A DNA stretch of 64,000 nucleotides from assembly GCF_001591505.1 (NCBI RefSeq), contig NZ_BCVA01000014.1:1-64000 (forward strand), read 5' to 3'. The position numbers and the translations under genes are program-made. Origin of the DNA: Neobacillus niacini NBRC 15566. GTDB taxonomy: Bacteria > Bacillota > Bacilli > Bacillales > Cytobacillaceae. The notes below the pieces were generated by a model. That model saw nothing but the letters and a program-made list of their open reading frames with translations. It was not told the origin of the DNA and made no database searches. Shown in pieces: positions 17,848 through 26,736 of the stretch. Position 1 is the first letter of the stretch. Every line of letters starts with the position of its first letter.

Positions 17848-18948
17848 CTAGTTCTTTAATGACCTTTCTATTATTTCTTTGTTGTGCTCTCCATGTTTCG
17901 GTGGGGGAGATGAGTATTTAAGCTTCGGCTCGGGGCTGTAATGGGTAGAAACATATCGAAGCCCCCATTTTTCTTCAATTAGATGTCGTTCTTGATAATA
18001 GGGATGAAATGGAACTTCCCCTGTTTCCAACACAGGTGCCATACAACAATCAACTTTTTCAGCAAATTGAGTCCATTCCGACAGAGTGTGTTTACGAAAC
18101 ATTTTCTTAACCTCTTGGAAAATTAAATTATCATCACTTGGCTTAGTCAGGTGCGCTGGAAGCCATTCTATTTTATTTACAGCAGAGCAAAAGTTTTCCC
18201 AAAACTTAGGCTCTAAAGCCCCTAAACTGATATATCTTCCATCTTTCGTTTCATACAAATAATAGCAAATTAATTCTTTATTTAATTTAGAAATACCATT
18301 TTGCTCCCCAGTAGCGGATTCAAGAATGATATGGTTGGTCATAAGACTGAGCATTACATCAGCAAGTGAAAGGTCGATGTACGAACCTTCTCCAGTTCTT
18401 TCTCTATGAAATAATGCTGCAGAGATCGATTCACTTGCTGCAATACCTCCAATTAAATCAGCAAAAGTATGACTAGGATGAACAGGAACACCGTCGTTAT
18501 CTTTTAATTGGGACAGCGCTCCACTTAGTGCCATGTAATTGATATCGTGACTGCCTAAATGACTTATAACGCCCTTTTGTCCATAACCAGACAAGGAACA
18601 ATAGATAATATCAGGTTTTACCTTAACAATATCTTCATAGGCAAAACCCAATCGTTTTGTTACACCTGGGCGGAAGCTTTCCAGAACCACATCAGATTCC
18701 TTTATTAATTCTATAGCAATGCGCTGATCATTTGGGTCTTTTAAATTTAAGCTAATACTTCTTTTATCTCGATTCTGTGCACGAAATATATACTTGTCTC
18801 CCTGATCTTTTTCAGGCGGATACCTAGATGGATCCCCGCTCGGCGATTCAACTTTTATTACTTCTGCACCCTTATCGGCCAAACGAAGTGTAGCATATGG
18901 ACCTGGTAAATATTGGGAGAAATCAATAACCCGAACACCTTTCAACAT
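17848..18948 (-). CDS. CaiB/BaiF family protein, alpha-methylacyl-CoA racemase-like
   Basis: This 366-residue class III CoA-transferase family protein most resembles alpha-methylacyl-CoA racemases. The racemase hallmark HDINYMALSG (His134) is present, and an Asp (Asp164 in FADLIGG) sits where the racemase catalytic Asp is expected. The CoA-transferase-type Asp (Asp197 in SLADVM) is also kept, so a transferase role is possible. N-terminal LPGPYATLRLADKGAEVIK is family-typical. It is the last gene of the unit led by the Rieske ferredoxin. A racemase would allow degradation of 2-methyl-branched acyl-CoA esters. Confidence 0.85.
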   Translation of the reverse strand: MLKGVRVIDFSQYLPGPYATLRLADKGAEVIKVESPSGDPSRYPPEKDQGDKYIFRAQNRDKRSISLNLKDPNDQRIAIELIKESDVVLESFRPGVTKRLGFAYEDIVKVKPDIIYCSLSGYGQKGVISHLGSHDINYMALSGALSQLKDNDGVPVHPSHTFADLIGGIAASESISAALFHRERTGEGSYIDLSLADVMLSLMTNHIILESATGEQNGISKLNKELICYYLYETKDGRYISLGALEPKFWENFCSAVNKIEWLPAHLTKPSDDNLIFQEVKKMFRKHTLSEWTQFAEKVDCCMAPVLETGEVPFHPYYQERHLIEEKWGLRYVSTHYSPEPKLKYSSPPPKHGEHNKEIIERSLKN

Positions 18949-18983
18949 AAATTAGCCTCCTAATAATGAATGTCTTTAATAGC

Positions 18984-20069
18984 CTAATGCTCAAGTGCAT
19001 TACTTTTTAATCTAATCCTATTTATAATAAAAACGACTGCCTTTGGTACAATTGTAAGAAAGACTAGCATCCTAAAAACTTGAAAGGCAGCAACGAGTGG
19101 AACATTGGCACCAATAATTACCGCCGTTAAACTCATTTCTGCAACTCCTCCGGGTGCCATACATAAAATGGCCGTTGCAAAATCAATACCCGACCACAAA
19201 TATAAGAGAAAAGCAGCAAAAAAACTCATTGCAGTTAAAGATATGCCAGCTAAAAGACCAAGCATTAAATATTTCCGATATTCAAGCAATTCTTTTTTCT
19301 TAAAATTATTTCCAATATTAATCCCGATAAATAACTGTGCAATATGCAGCAATATTGGAGGAACATCTCCTAATGAAACACCCGATAATGAAAAAATTGC
19401 CACTACAATCAATGGTCCTGTCAAAAAGTATAGAGGAATACTCAAAAACCTCCCTATAACAACACCCAAACAGCCCAGTCCAAATAATATGAGCAATCCT
19501 ATTAAATTCACGTTAACTGCTTCCGTTTGCTTTGCAATGATGGTATCTGCCGGTTTGGAAGAAAAAATTAAAAAACTTGGAATAATCATAACGACAAAGA
19601 CTAGTCTTATGAATTGTTGAATGGCAATAATTTCTGGTTTTCCACCTAATTCTTTTCCGATTTCAATCATTTGAGCAGTGCCGCCGGGAATACTGCCGAA
19701 AATGGCTGTCATCCAATCCAATTTAAAGATATTTTTATATAAAACACCGTTCATAACACTAAGAAAAAAAAGGACGAATGTCATTACGATGACAAATTCT
19801 AACTGATCTAAAATGATTGCCCCCATTTCAGGAACAAAGTAAAGACCCATGGAGATTCCTAAAATAAAGAACCCGACTAAGGTACAAGAAGGTGGTGAAT
19901 ATGCGTCTTTAATAGTCATTGTAAGAAAAACTGTTAAAAACATAGGTCCAAGTATCCAAGGGAGTGGTAAATCTAATAAAGAAAACAAATTCCCGCCAAG
20001 TAAACCTGCAAGCAATGTAAGAAAAAAGCTTAAGTACTTGTCTTTATTAAAACCCGTGGTTATCTTCAT
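18984..20069 (-). CDS. AbrB-family (PF05145-type) membrane transporter-like protein
   Basis: This integral membrane protein of about 361 residues has ten or so helices in two repeated halves. Each half has a family-typical segment (LPLPWILGPMF near the N-terminus and LSIPLYFLTGPL in the second). It contains the duplicated GSIPGGTAQMIEIG and CMAPGGVAEMSLTA motifs of the membrane AbrB/AmoR family. The family is named after AbrB in databases but is not the DNA-binding AbrB; it is found next to TRAP and tripartite carboxylate transport genes. I chose ATG 20069, since the ATG at 20078 abuts the ribosome binding site. A role in solute uptake or export is inferred. Confidence 0.85.
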   Translation of the reverse strand: MKITTGFNKDKYLSFFLTLLAGLLGGNLFSLLDLPLPWILGPMFLTVFLTMTIKDAYSPPSCTLVGFFILGISMGLYFVPEMGAIILDQLEFVIVMTFVLFFLSVMNGVLYKNIFKLDWMTAIFGSIPGGTAQMIEIGKELGGKPEIIAIQQFIRLVFVVMIIPSFLIFSSKPADTIIAKQTEAVNVNLIGLLILFGLGCLGVVIGRFLSIPLYFLTGPLIVVAIFSLSGVSLGDVPPILLHIAQLFIGINIGNNFKKKELLEYRKYLMLGLLAGISLTAMSFFAAFLLYLWSGIDFATAILCMAPGGVAEMSLTAVIIGANVPLVAAFQVFRMLVFLTIVPKAVVFIINRIRLKSNALEH

Positions 20070-20133
20070 ACATCCCATCTCCGATTACGAATCAACATTC
20101 GTTGACTATTTCCCAAGACATTTCAGTTAACTT

Positions 20134-21420
20134 TTATAGTGTTCGTAGCCACTCCTCAAGGTGTGGCCGATGATTAGGATGAGCAATAGAAATCAATCTC
20201 CTAGCTCTTTCGATTAATGGCTGGTATCGAAGACTTACAGCGCCAAACTCCGTAACAACAACATCAATTTCTGTTCTAGGAGTAGAAACCGGAACGCTGG
20301 AACTCAATACTGGAATGATTTTTGAATTCCCTCTCCTATCCGTTGACGGTAAAGCGATTATTGCCTTCCCTCCTCTTGATTTTCTAGCCATCCGTATAAA
20401 ATCGAGTTGCCCTCCTACTCCTGATATTTGCCGGCCATCAATGCTTTCGGAATTAACCTGACCAGATAAATCAATCTCAATCGCAGAATTTATGGATATA
20501 AAGGAATCAAGCTGAGCTGCTAATGAGATATTATGAGTATAGGTGACAGGGCGAAGCTCAATAGATGGATTTTTGTGGCAAAAATCATACAGTTCTCGAC
20601 TACCTAATATGTTCGTACCAATTATCTTCTGTTTATCCACTTTTTTATATCTGCCGGTAATAACTCCTAGTTTGAAGAGCTCTATCATCTTGTCTGAAAT
20701 TAACCCAGAATGAATCCCAAGATCTTTTTTGTTTGCTAACTTTCCTAATATTGCGTCCGGTATTCTGCCGATACCAATTTGAAGGGTAGCTCTATCTGGT
20801 ATCAAATGTGAAACTTCATCAGCAATCTTTTCTTCAATCTCACTAGGAACAGGAGAGTAATATTCTAGCAGAGGACTATCACCATCGATAAAATAATCGA
20901 TGTCAGAAATATGAATGCCTGTTTGGCCATATGTCACAGGCATATTCTGATTAACCTGTGCAACGACAATTTTTGCCTCCTCAATGGCTGTTAGAAGAGT
21001 TTCGGCCGTAATTCCTAAGTTACAAAAGCCATTATTGTCAGGAGGGCTAACTTGAATAATTGTGATATCTGGTGAAAATGTTGTACCGAGGATAGTAGGA
21101 ATCTCTGATGTATTTACAGGTATATACTGTATCTTACCTTCGGATATTTTTTTATGGATTTCAGGAGTACCGAACAACGTGTAAATTTCCCATTGCTCAC
21201 ATCCTATGTCATAAGAGAAGAGACTTTTATTTAGGTTGGGGACAGGGTTAACTAGGATTCTATGGCGAGGTACTTTATCAAAATGATCAAGTAAGCCTTG
21301 AATAATAGCAGTTGGTTCTGCAGCACCTTGTTCAAAAAAAAGAAGCATATTGGATTCAATTAGATTTAAAAATTGATTAATATTAATCTTTTTTAACTGG
21401 AATTCATTATAAAAACTCAC
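20134..21420 (-). CDS. acetyl-CoA hydrolase/transferase family protein
   Basis: This 428-residue class I-like CoA-transferase moves CoA between acetyl-CoA (or another acyl-CoA) and a free acid, or hydrolyses it. Family landmarks are the catalytic Glu region INSAIEIDLSGQVN, the GxGGQLDF motif that follows, and SVPVSTPRTEIDVVVTEFG near the C-terminus. It begins with GTG 21420 and a modest ribosome binding site. It lies between the TAXI receptor and the AbrB-like protein, so it may activate the imported acid as a CoA ester. 4-hydroxybutyrate CoA-transferase relatives share this layout. Confidence 0.88.
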   Translation of the reverse strand: MSFYNEFQLKKININQFLNLIESNMLLFFEQGAAEPTAIIQGLLDHFDKVPRHRILVNPVPNLNKSLFSYDIGCEQWEIYTLFGTPEIHKKISEGKIQYIPVNTSEIPTILGTTFSPDITIIQVSPPDNNGFCNLGITAETLLTAIEEAKIVVAQVNQNMPVTYGQTGIHISDIDYFIDGDSPLLEYYSPVPSEIEEKIADEVSHLIPDRATLQIGIGRIPDAILGKLANKKDLGIHSGLISDKMIELFKLGVITGRYKKVDKQKIIGTNILGSRELYDFCHKNPSIELRPVTYTHNISLAAQLDSFISINSAIEIDLSGQVNSESIDGRQISGVGGQLDFIRMARKSRGGKAIIALPSTDRRGNSKIIPVLSSSVPVSTPRTEIDVVVTEFGAVSLRYQPLIERARRLISIAHPNHRPHLEEWLRTL

Positions 21421-21474
21421 AGCAAGTCACTTCTTTCTACAATCTTTTTATGTAATCTAGTCCTATGTAAAAAG

Positions 21475-21520
21475 AGAAAAGCACAACCAACAAAAGCGAA
21501 CTGTTTTTGTTGGTCTGTGC
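21475..21520 (-). terminator. intercistronic hairpin / terminator after the TAXI receptor gene
   Basis: On the minus strand a stem of about 15 bp with one bulge (21504-21520 with 21481-21495) is followed by a T-rich run. It lies 10 nt past the TAXI receptor stop. It may partly terminate or protect the 3' end, giving more receptor than downstream enzyme. Confidence 0.75.
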
Positions 21521-21529
21521 ATCCTTATG

Positions 21530-22588
21530 TTATTTCATTTCCGGAGGAATGAGATGATCCGGTACTTCTAGACCCAGTTCATGCTGGTAAAATAACACAG
21601 CCCCTTCATGTAATGGGACCGACCCTTCTCCTGCGTCTAGTGTAATTTCAGCCCAGTCGAAATCTCCTACAGTTGGATAGACTTGTGCCAGTGCTTTTTG
21701 GTTATCAAAAGCAACTTTCATCATGGCATAAACTACCTCCACCGGTACATCTTTCCTAACTCCTTCTCCAGGTTCAGTTGTCATTACTTGAGCTGCTGGA
21801 GCACCGTCATAGACATTAGCAGGAAGTGTCATAAATCCTAAATGCGGCGTTACTTTCTGCATTTTTTTGATTTGCTCATCTGTAATATTGATAACTCGGA
21901 CTGGTAATGTGGAGTGAACATCTAATATCGCAGCATCTGGCTGTCCGCCACTTTTTACAAAACCGATACTATTTCTATCTTTCACAGCCGAAACTTGATC
22001 ATCAAGTGACCCTTCATACCATTTAACTTTTATACCTAATGCATCCATCCATTGTTTAGCTCTCTGGGCAAACGAGCTTCCTCTTTGCCCTGGTCCAAAC
22101 GTTTTACCTTCTAAATCCTCTAATGTTTCCACACCGCTTTCTTGGGTGACAAAAAAGGGAATCGGACTTACTGACCAAGAATACAACATCCGTAGATCTT
22201 CAAACGATTGTCCTTTAAACTCCTCAATCCCATGGTAGGCAGAATTTGCCGTATCATTATTGGCCAGAGCAAAATCTGCTTGCCCCTGGCTTAATATCTT
22301 CATACTGTCTACTCCGCCCTCTGTTTCCATAATCGTAACATTCAAGTTAGTCTGTTCCTTTAAAAGGGATCCAAGTTTTGCATAGAATGCAAAAGCACTG
22401 GAGCTTGAGGAAGTTGCAGCATAATTAATACTTCCACTGACTTTTGATAAATCAAATTTTTCGGGATCAAACTTTTCATTCTTATTTGCATCTGTTTTTG
22501 CTGCATTATTACCACAAGCTGCTAAAAACACAACCATAAACATTATCACAACAATTAACATTGGTCTTTTATTTTTAATTTTCAGCAA
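21530..22588 (-). CDS. TAXI family TRAP transporter solute-binding lipoprotein
   Basis: This 352-residue extracytoplasmic solute receptor has a lipoprotein signal (lipobox LAAC, Cys25) and the TAXI-family body: INYAATSSSSSAFAFYAKLG, a GGVDSMKILSQGQADFALANND motif and LEGKTFGPGQRGSS. TAXI receptors deliver dicarboxylates or other organic acids to TRAP permeases of the fused 4TM-12TM kind. No permease is adjacent; the only fused TRAP permease in the window is at 42852-44804. The start is TTG 22588 with an AAGGGGGC ribosome binding site. Confidence 0.9.
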   Translation of the reverse strand: MLKIKNKRPMLIVVIMFMVVFLAACGNNAAKTDANKNEKFDPEKFDLSKVSGSINYAATSSSSSAFAFYAKLGSLLKEQTNLNVTIMETEGGVDSMKILSQGQADFALANNDTANSAYHGIEEFKGQSFEDLRMLYSWSVSPIPFFVTQESGVETLEDLEGKTFGPGQRGSSFAQRAKQWMDALGIKVKWYEGSLDDQVSAVKDRNSIGFVKSGGQPDAAILDVHSTLPVRVINITDEQIKKMQKVTPHLGFMTLPANVYDGAPAAQVMTTEPGEGVRKDVPVEVVYAMMKVAFDNQKALAQVYPTVGDFDWAEITLDAGEGSVPLHEGAVLFYQHELGLEVPDHLIPPEMK

Positions 22589-22711
22589 ATTAATTAGCCC
22601 CCTTAAGGTAAACCGAATGTTATGAAAACAATGCTTTTACTGAAGGAGAGTCTATGAGGTTGTATTCTTCATGCATCAAAGAACTTTTGGACACTATTTT
22701 AATCTATTAAT

Positions 22712-23803
22712 TTATGAAGGGTCAGGTAAATTAAAAAGTTTTTTAGCATTATGATAGCGGATACGATCTCTTGTTTCTTTCGACAACCCTTTCAATGCCG
22801 CAACAGGTGAATCAAACTCCCAGTGCGGATAATCTGAAGCAAACAATAGTTTATCTGAGCCTACCATGTCTATTAATTGTTCTAAATGCTTGTGGTCGGC
22901 AGGCTCCGGCTCTATCATTGGCTGGGTGCCGAACCAAATATGATCCCTAACATATTCACTAGGAGGTCTTTTCACCCAAGGAACCTCTCTTCTCACTGCA
23001 CGCCACTGTGTATCCATCATATACGTCAATCCAGGTACCCATGCAAAACCTGCTTCAATAAACGCCATCTTAATTTCGGGAAACTTCTCGAACAATCCAG
23101 AAAAGATCATATTTGCCATCTGTGCTTGATAGGGGATTGAATTGGTTGATTGAAATTCAACAAAATAAGGTGGAATACCAATTGGTCCTGTTGGGAAAAG
23201 ACCCGTTCCTCCAGCGCCGGTAGTATGAAAACAAACGACTAAGTTATTTCTAACCGCTGCTTCCCAAATTGGATGATATCGAGGATCTCCCCAGCCGCTG
23301 TAAGGAGAGTGCATTCCAAGACCTAACTGGACCATCTTTGGGTGGCTTCCGACACGGTCAATTTCTCTTACTGCAGCTTCTGGATCTTGAGCCGCAATTA
23401 ACACAGTTCCAAAAACTCGTGAATCTTTACTCAGCCAATGCTCGATAAGCCAATCATTATAGGCGGATGCTAAAGCTGTTGCCATCTCCCGCTGAGGTGC
23501 ACCAGATATGAAAAAAGTTCCATCCGTAAATAAAATAGCATGAGAGTAATTATATTCATCCATCACCTGTTTTCTAAAAAAATCTATAGAAGAACATGCA
23601 GGTCCTCCTTCAGGCACTTTACTGTCAGCTCTTAGACCTCCATTAACAGGAAGAGTAATATCAACAGTTGGCAAATGCCCTTTGAATTTACTGGCAATCA
23701 TATAATCTCTCCAATAATCATCAAGGTAAGGCAATAAATCTCTTTTTTGCACTGGGTTAGGATGGATGTCACAATCTATTACAGGGACTTCACCATTAAC
23801 CAT
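22712..23803 (-). CDS. amidohydrolase family protein (metal-dependent, decarboxylase/hydrolase type), copy 1
   Basis: This 363-residue TIM-barrel protein belongs to the amidohydrolase_2 family, which includes ACMSD and gamma-resorcylate-type decarboxylases as well as hydrolases. The metal motif DxH is Asp12-His14 (DCDIHPNP), and the C-terminal Asp lies in FASDYPHWEFDSP. It is nearly a duplicate of the protein at 46120-47238, with long identical stretches. It lies just downstream of the Rieske ferredoxin gene, in the unit with operator 24276. It may decarboxylate or hydrolyse the pathway substrate; the reaction cannot be deduced. Confidence 0.87.
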   Translation of the reverse strand: MVNGEVPVIDCDIHPNPVQKRDLLPYLDDYWRDYMIASKFKGHLPTVDITLPVNGGLRADSKVPEGGPACSSIDFFRKQVMDEYNYSHAILFTDGTFFISGAPQREMATALASAYNDWLIEHWLSKDSRVFGTVLIAAQDPEAAVREIDRVGSHPKMVQLGLGMHSPYSGWGDPRYHPIWEAAVRNNLVVCFHTTGAGGTGLFPTGPIGIPPYFVEFQSTNSIPYQAQMANMIFSGLFEKFPEIKMAFIEAGFAWVPGLTYMMDTQWRAVRREVPWVKRPPSEYVRDHIWFGTQPMIEPEPADHKHLEQLIDMVGSDKLLFASDYPHWEFDSPVAALKGLSKETRDRIRYHNAKKLFNLPDPS

Positions 23804-23836
23804 ATTATTTTACCTCCTAATTCCAATTTACTAATC

Positions 23837-24190
23837 TTACTTGTATAGGACCACATCGTCGCCTTCTACTTTAACTGCATAAGTTTTAACCTTTATCTTT
23901 TCAGGTTCTCGTATGGAACAGCCGTTGGTAACATCGAACTCCCAATGATGCCATGGGCAATAAATAATATCTCCTTTTCTCTCATAGCAATATTCACCGA
24001 CATTTGACGGCAGGGCAGCACCCTGGATCGTTCCTTTACCCAATGGTCCTCCCTGATGCGGACAAGCATTACGCATTGCATAAAAACCGTCCTTCGTACG
24101 CACTAACACTACAGACAACCTTCCTATTTGGTAAATTTCTCTATCACCAATTGAGAGAGTATCTTGTTTACATAAAACATGCTTTTCCAT
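23837..24190 (-). CDS. Rieske [2Fe-2S] ferredoxin-like protein
   Basis: This 117-residue single-domain Rieske protein has both cluster-binding motifs: CPHQGG (Cys43, His45) and CPWHHWEFD (Cys78, His81). Such proteins carry electrons to oxygenases or are small subunits of dioxygenase systems. No oxygenase alpha subunit or reductase is found in the window, so its partner is unknown. The loop between the motifs (GAALPSNVGEY) is longer than in minimal ferredoxins. It has a strong AAAGGAGGT ribosome binding site and is the first gene after operator 24276. Confidence 0.9.
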   Translation of the reverse strand: MEKHVLCKQDTLSIGDREIYQIGRLSVVLVRTKDGFYAMRNACPHQGGPLGKGTIQGAALPSNVGEYCYERKGDIIYCPWHHWEFDVTNGCSIREPEKIKVKTYAVKVEGDDVVLYK

Positions 24191-24246
24191 GATATTACCT
24201 CCTTTAATCCGTTGGAAATAAATTTTTTTAAGAATGCTTTATCTTT

Positions 24247-24260
24247 TTAAAGCGTTTACA
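24247..24260 (-). promoter_or_regulatory. cre-like site of the Rieske unit
   Basis: TTAAAGCGTTTACA matches 13 of 14 positions of TGWAANCGNTNWCA. It lies between the TetR-type operator at 24276 and the Rieske start, in the same order seen at 42723 and 47315. Confidence 0.6.
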
Positions 24261-24275
24261 AATTGTATATTATGA

Positions 24276-24291
24276 AAGATGAGCTCACTTT
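24276..24291. promoter_or_regulatory. TetR-type operator palindrome, copy 1
   Basis: AAGATGAGCTCACTTT matches the six-site consensus AAAGTGAGCTCACTTT except in the left arm. It lies 85 nt upstream of the Rieske gene. Confidence 0.8.
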
Positions 24292-24412
24292 TATTTTTAT
24301 TGTAAATAATTTTCGTTTAAAAGTATATATATATATTTAAAATTTTATGAAAATTTTGACTACTAATTATTCTTAAATTAATATATTCATTGATGACCTA
24401 TGAAAAAATTAG

Positions 24413-25438
24413 TTAATTAAAGTTTGTAACAACCATTGTCCCTGGATTTGTGAAAGTGCTCATTCCTTCAAATGCCGATTGTACTTCTGAAAGAGAAATT
24501 TCACGATTCACCATTTTTCCTGGTGTTAGTTTACCCTGTTCAACTAATGGAAGTAATAAATCATATCTATGTGCTGGCATACCTAACGCAGTAAAAAATT
24601 GAATCTCATTATATATCATTTTACTAATAGGAATGGTAACATCTGTTTCCTTATTAGAACCAATTTGCAAGTGACGTCCTAATGGTTTCAAACTATTAAT
24701 AGAGTTCACACAGGTTTCCTGAATACCAATCCCATCTACTGAAACATCGGCGCCTCCTCTTGTCAGCTCCTTTATTGCCTCAACAGGATTAGTTCTTTTA
24801 CTATTAATTGTATAGATCGCACCCATTACTTTAGCATATTCAAGATTTGCATCGTTTATATCGACTCCAATTACATTTGCACCAATTGCAGTTGCTACAT
24901 TTATTGCGGATAAGCCAATACCACCACATCCATATACAGCAACCCATTCTCCGGGAAGCACTTTTACTTTATCAACAACCCCATGATATGAAGTCATGAA
25001 TCTACATCCTAATGCAGCCGCATCTCGGAAATTAATTTCTTCTGGAAGATGTCTGACATTTCGATCACCCATCGGAACAGAAACATACTCCCCATAACCG
25101 CCAGAATATGCTACCCCTGGAATTAACCTTAAATCACAAAGATGAGTATGACCTTTTAAACACATAGTGCATGTTCCCTCGCTTCCCGAGAATGGAACAA
25201 CCACCCTGTCACCCTTTTTAAAATTCTTAACATTCTTTCCCACTTCTTCAACTATTCCACTGAATTCATGCCCCATAATTGGTTGTTGGATTGGGACATG
25301 TCCTGACCAAAAATGCCAGTCAGACCTGCAAACCCCATTAGATTTAACATGAATTAATACACTATCATCATTAATGATTGGATCAGGAACTTCTTTAACA
25401 ACAACTTTTTTCACTTCTTCTAATACAAGAGCTTTCAA
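24413..25438 (-). CDS. zinc-dependent alcohol dehydrogenase family protein
   Basis: This 341-residue medium-chain dehydrogenase oxidises an alcohol with NAD(P). The catalytic zinc site is visible in GVCRSDWH and GHEFSG, and the nucleotide motif is GCGGIGLSAINVA. In the structural zinc lobe, the first of four Cys ligands is a Glu (SEGTCTMCLKGHTHLC). I chose TTG 25438 (product MKALVLEEV), which has GGGAGGA 7 nt upstream; the ATG at 25453 is part of that ribosome binding site. It is the last gene of the Liv transport unit, so it probably acts on the imported compound or its alcohol form. Confidence 0.9.
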   Translation of the reverse strand: MKALVLEEVKKVVVKEVPDPIINDDSVLIHVKSNGVCRSDWHFWSGHVPIQQPIMGHEFSGIVEEVGKNVKNFKKGDRVVVPFSGSEGTCTMCLKGHTHLCDLRLIPGVAYSGGYGEYVSVPMGDRNVRHLPEEINFRDAAALGCRFMTSYHGVVDKVKVLPGEWVAVYGCGGIGLSAINVATAIGANVIGVDINDANLEYAKVMGAIYTINSKRTNPVEAIKELTRGGADVSVDGIGIQETCVNSINSLKPLGRHLQIGSNKETDVTIPISKMIYNEIQFFTALGMPAHRYDLLLPLVEQGKLTPGKMVNREISLSEVQSAFEGMSTFTNPGTMVVTNFN

Positions 25439-25531
25439 AAAAATTCCTCCCATAGATTTATTGATTTCAATTTTTCAGCATTTATGGGTAATTGATAACT
25501 TTTGAAAATAAAAGTTCATCCTTGTTACCCA

Positions 25532-26719
25532 TTACCAATTTTTAGAAGGATCAATGAAATCCCCTTTAAGTATCCATTCTCCTTTTTCAACCATAACCGG
25601 CTGAAGTTCTATTACACCATAATGATTATCAGGTGAAAATGTAACTGGCGGAAGAATTCCTGTTTCGTAATTTTTCATTGATTCAAGTGACTTGATAAAG
25701 TTCTCTCTTGTAAGCGGCCCTTTTACCTGCTTCAAAGCTTCGGTGAAAACCTTTGCTTGAGCCCACGTAAATAAAGACTGGTAATCAGGACGTGCATCAG
25801 GTTCAGACTTTTTCAAAGCATTCCTATACTCTTCTACCTCTGGTATGTCAGCTGTGGGTGGAACAGTAAAAGACATTGCTCTAAGACCTTCAACTGCATT
25901 ACTGCCAAGCTCCAATGTATCATTTGAAACGTTGGGTGCATAAGTGTACAATGGCATCTTCACATTCTGACGATCTAAAGCCTTTGCGAGTGCCACCAAT
26001 TCATCCACTGATTGAATAATAACTATAGCATCGGGTTTACTATTTTGAATTTGGAGGGCAATGGGAGCATAGTCTGTCGTCCCAAACTTCACCGGCATAA
26101 ATTCAACTTTGATATTGGGGTCAAATGACTTAACTCCAGGCTCCACATTCTTCGCTTGATTTTCAAAATACGCTGGATCACTATGGACCACTAAAATACT
26201 CTTTGCCCCTTCTTTAGCTGCCCAGCGTCCTAAAGCTCGAGACTGGTTTTCATATAGTACCTGAACACCAAATAGATATGGTTTTACAGGATTCCACCAT
26301 TCAGGAGCATTTCCAAGTCCAGGCATAAAAGGTGTATTTTCTTTATCAAAATATGGAAATGTCGCAGCATTTTGAGCGGTTCCATTCGATCCTACGATAG
26401 CAAATACTTTGTCACGTTCAACAAGCTTTCGTGCAATTGAAACAGATTTTTGTGGATCGTAAGCATTGTCCTCGACAATCCACTCTATTTTTCTATTATT
26501 TATTCCACCTTGTTCATTAATCATTTCAAAATACGCGTTCATCCCTATACGCTGTGTAATACCGTGTGAAGCAATGGGTCCCGTCAAAGGAAGCCATGCA
26601 CCGATTTTAATTGAAGTATCCGTAACCCCTGGAACCTGCTCTGTAGTTACAGTATTCTGATCACTACACGCTGTAATAAAAAGGACTGTCATCAGTAATC
26701 CTACCAGTAACTTTCTCAT
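25532..26719 (-). CDS. ABC transporter substrate-binding lipoprotein (Liv/HAAT type), copy 1
   Basis: This 395-residue lipoprotein (lipobox ITAC, Cys18) is a type I periplasmic-binding-fold receptor of the branched-chain amino acid/amide family. The family start (VTDTSIKIGAWLPLTGPIASHG) and a second lobe with FGTTDYAPIALQIQNSKPDAIVI are visible. It is closely similar along its whole length to the receptor at 32625-33818. Receptors of this subgroup commonly bind aromatic or other carboxylates rather than leucine. It is placed near the end of the unit, after the aldehyde dehydrogenase. Confidence 0.9.
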   Translation of the reverse strand: MRKLLVGLLMTVLFITACSDQNTVTTEQVPGVTDTSIKIGAWLPLTGPIASHGITQRIGMNAYFEMINEQGGINNRKIEWIVEDNAYDPQKSVSIARKLVERDKVFAIVGSNGTAQNAATFPYFDKENTPFMPGLGNAPEWWNPVKPYLFGVQVLYENQSRALGRWAAKEGAKSILVVHSDPAYFENQAKNVEPGVKSFDPNIKVEFMPVKFGTTDYAPIALQIQNSKPDAIVIIQSVDELVALAKALDRQNVKMPLYTYAPNVSNDTLELGSNAVEGLRAMSFTVPPTADIPEVEEYRNALKKSEPDARPDYQSLFTWAQAKVFTEALKQVKGPLTRENFIKSLESMKNYETGILPPVTFSPDNHYGVIELQPVMVEKGEWILKGDFIDPSKNW

Positions 26720-26736
26720 ACAAGGTTCAACCCCTC

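Noticed and set aside
18984-20069. AbrB transition-state DNA-binding regulator
   Set aside because: The protein is a polytopic membrane protein; only the family name is shared.
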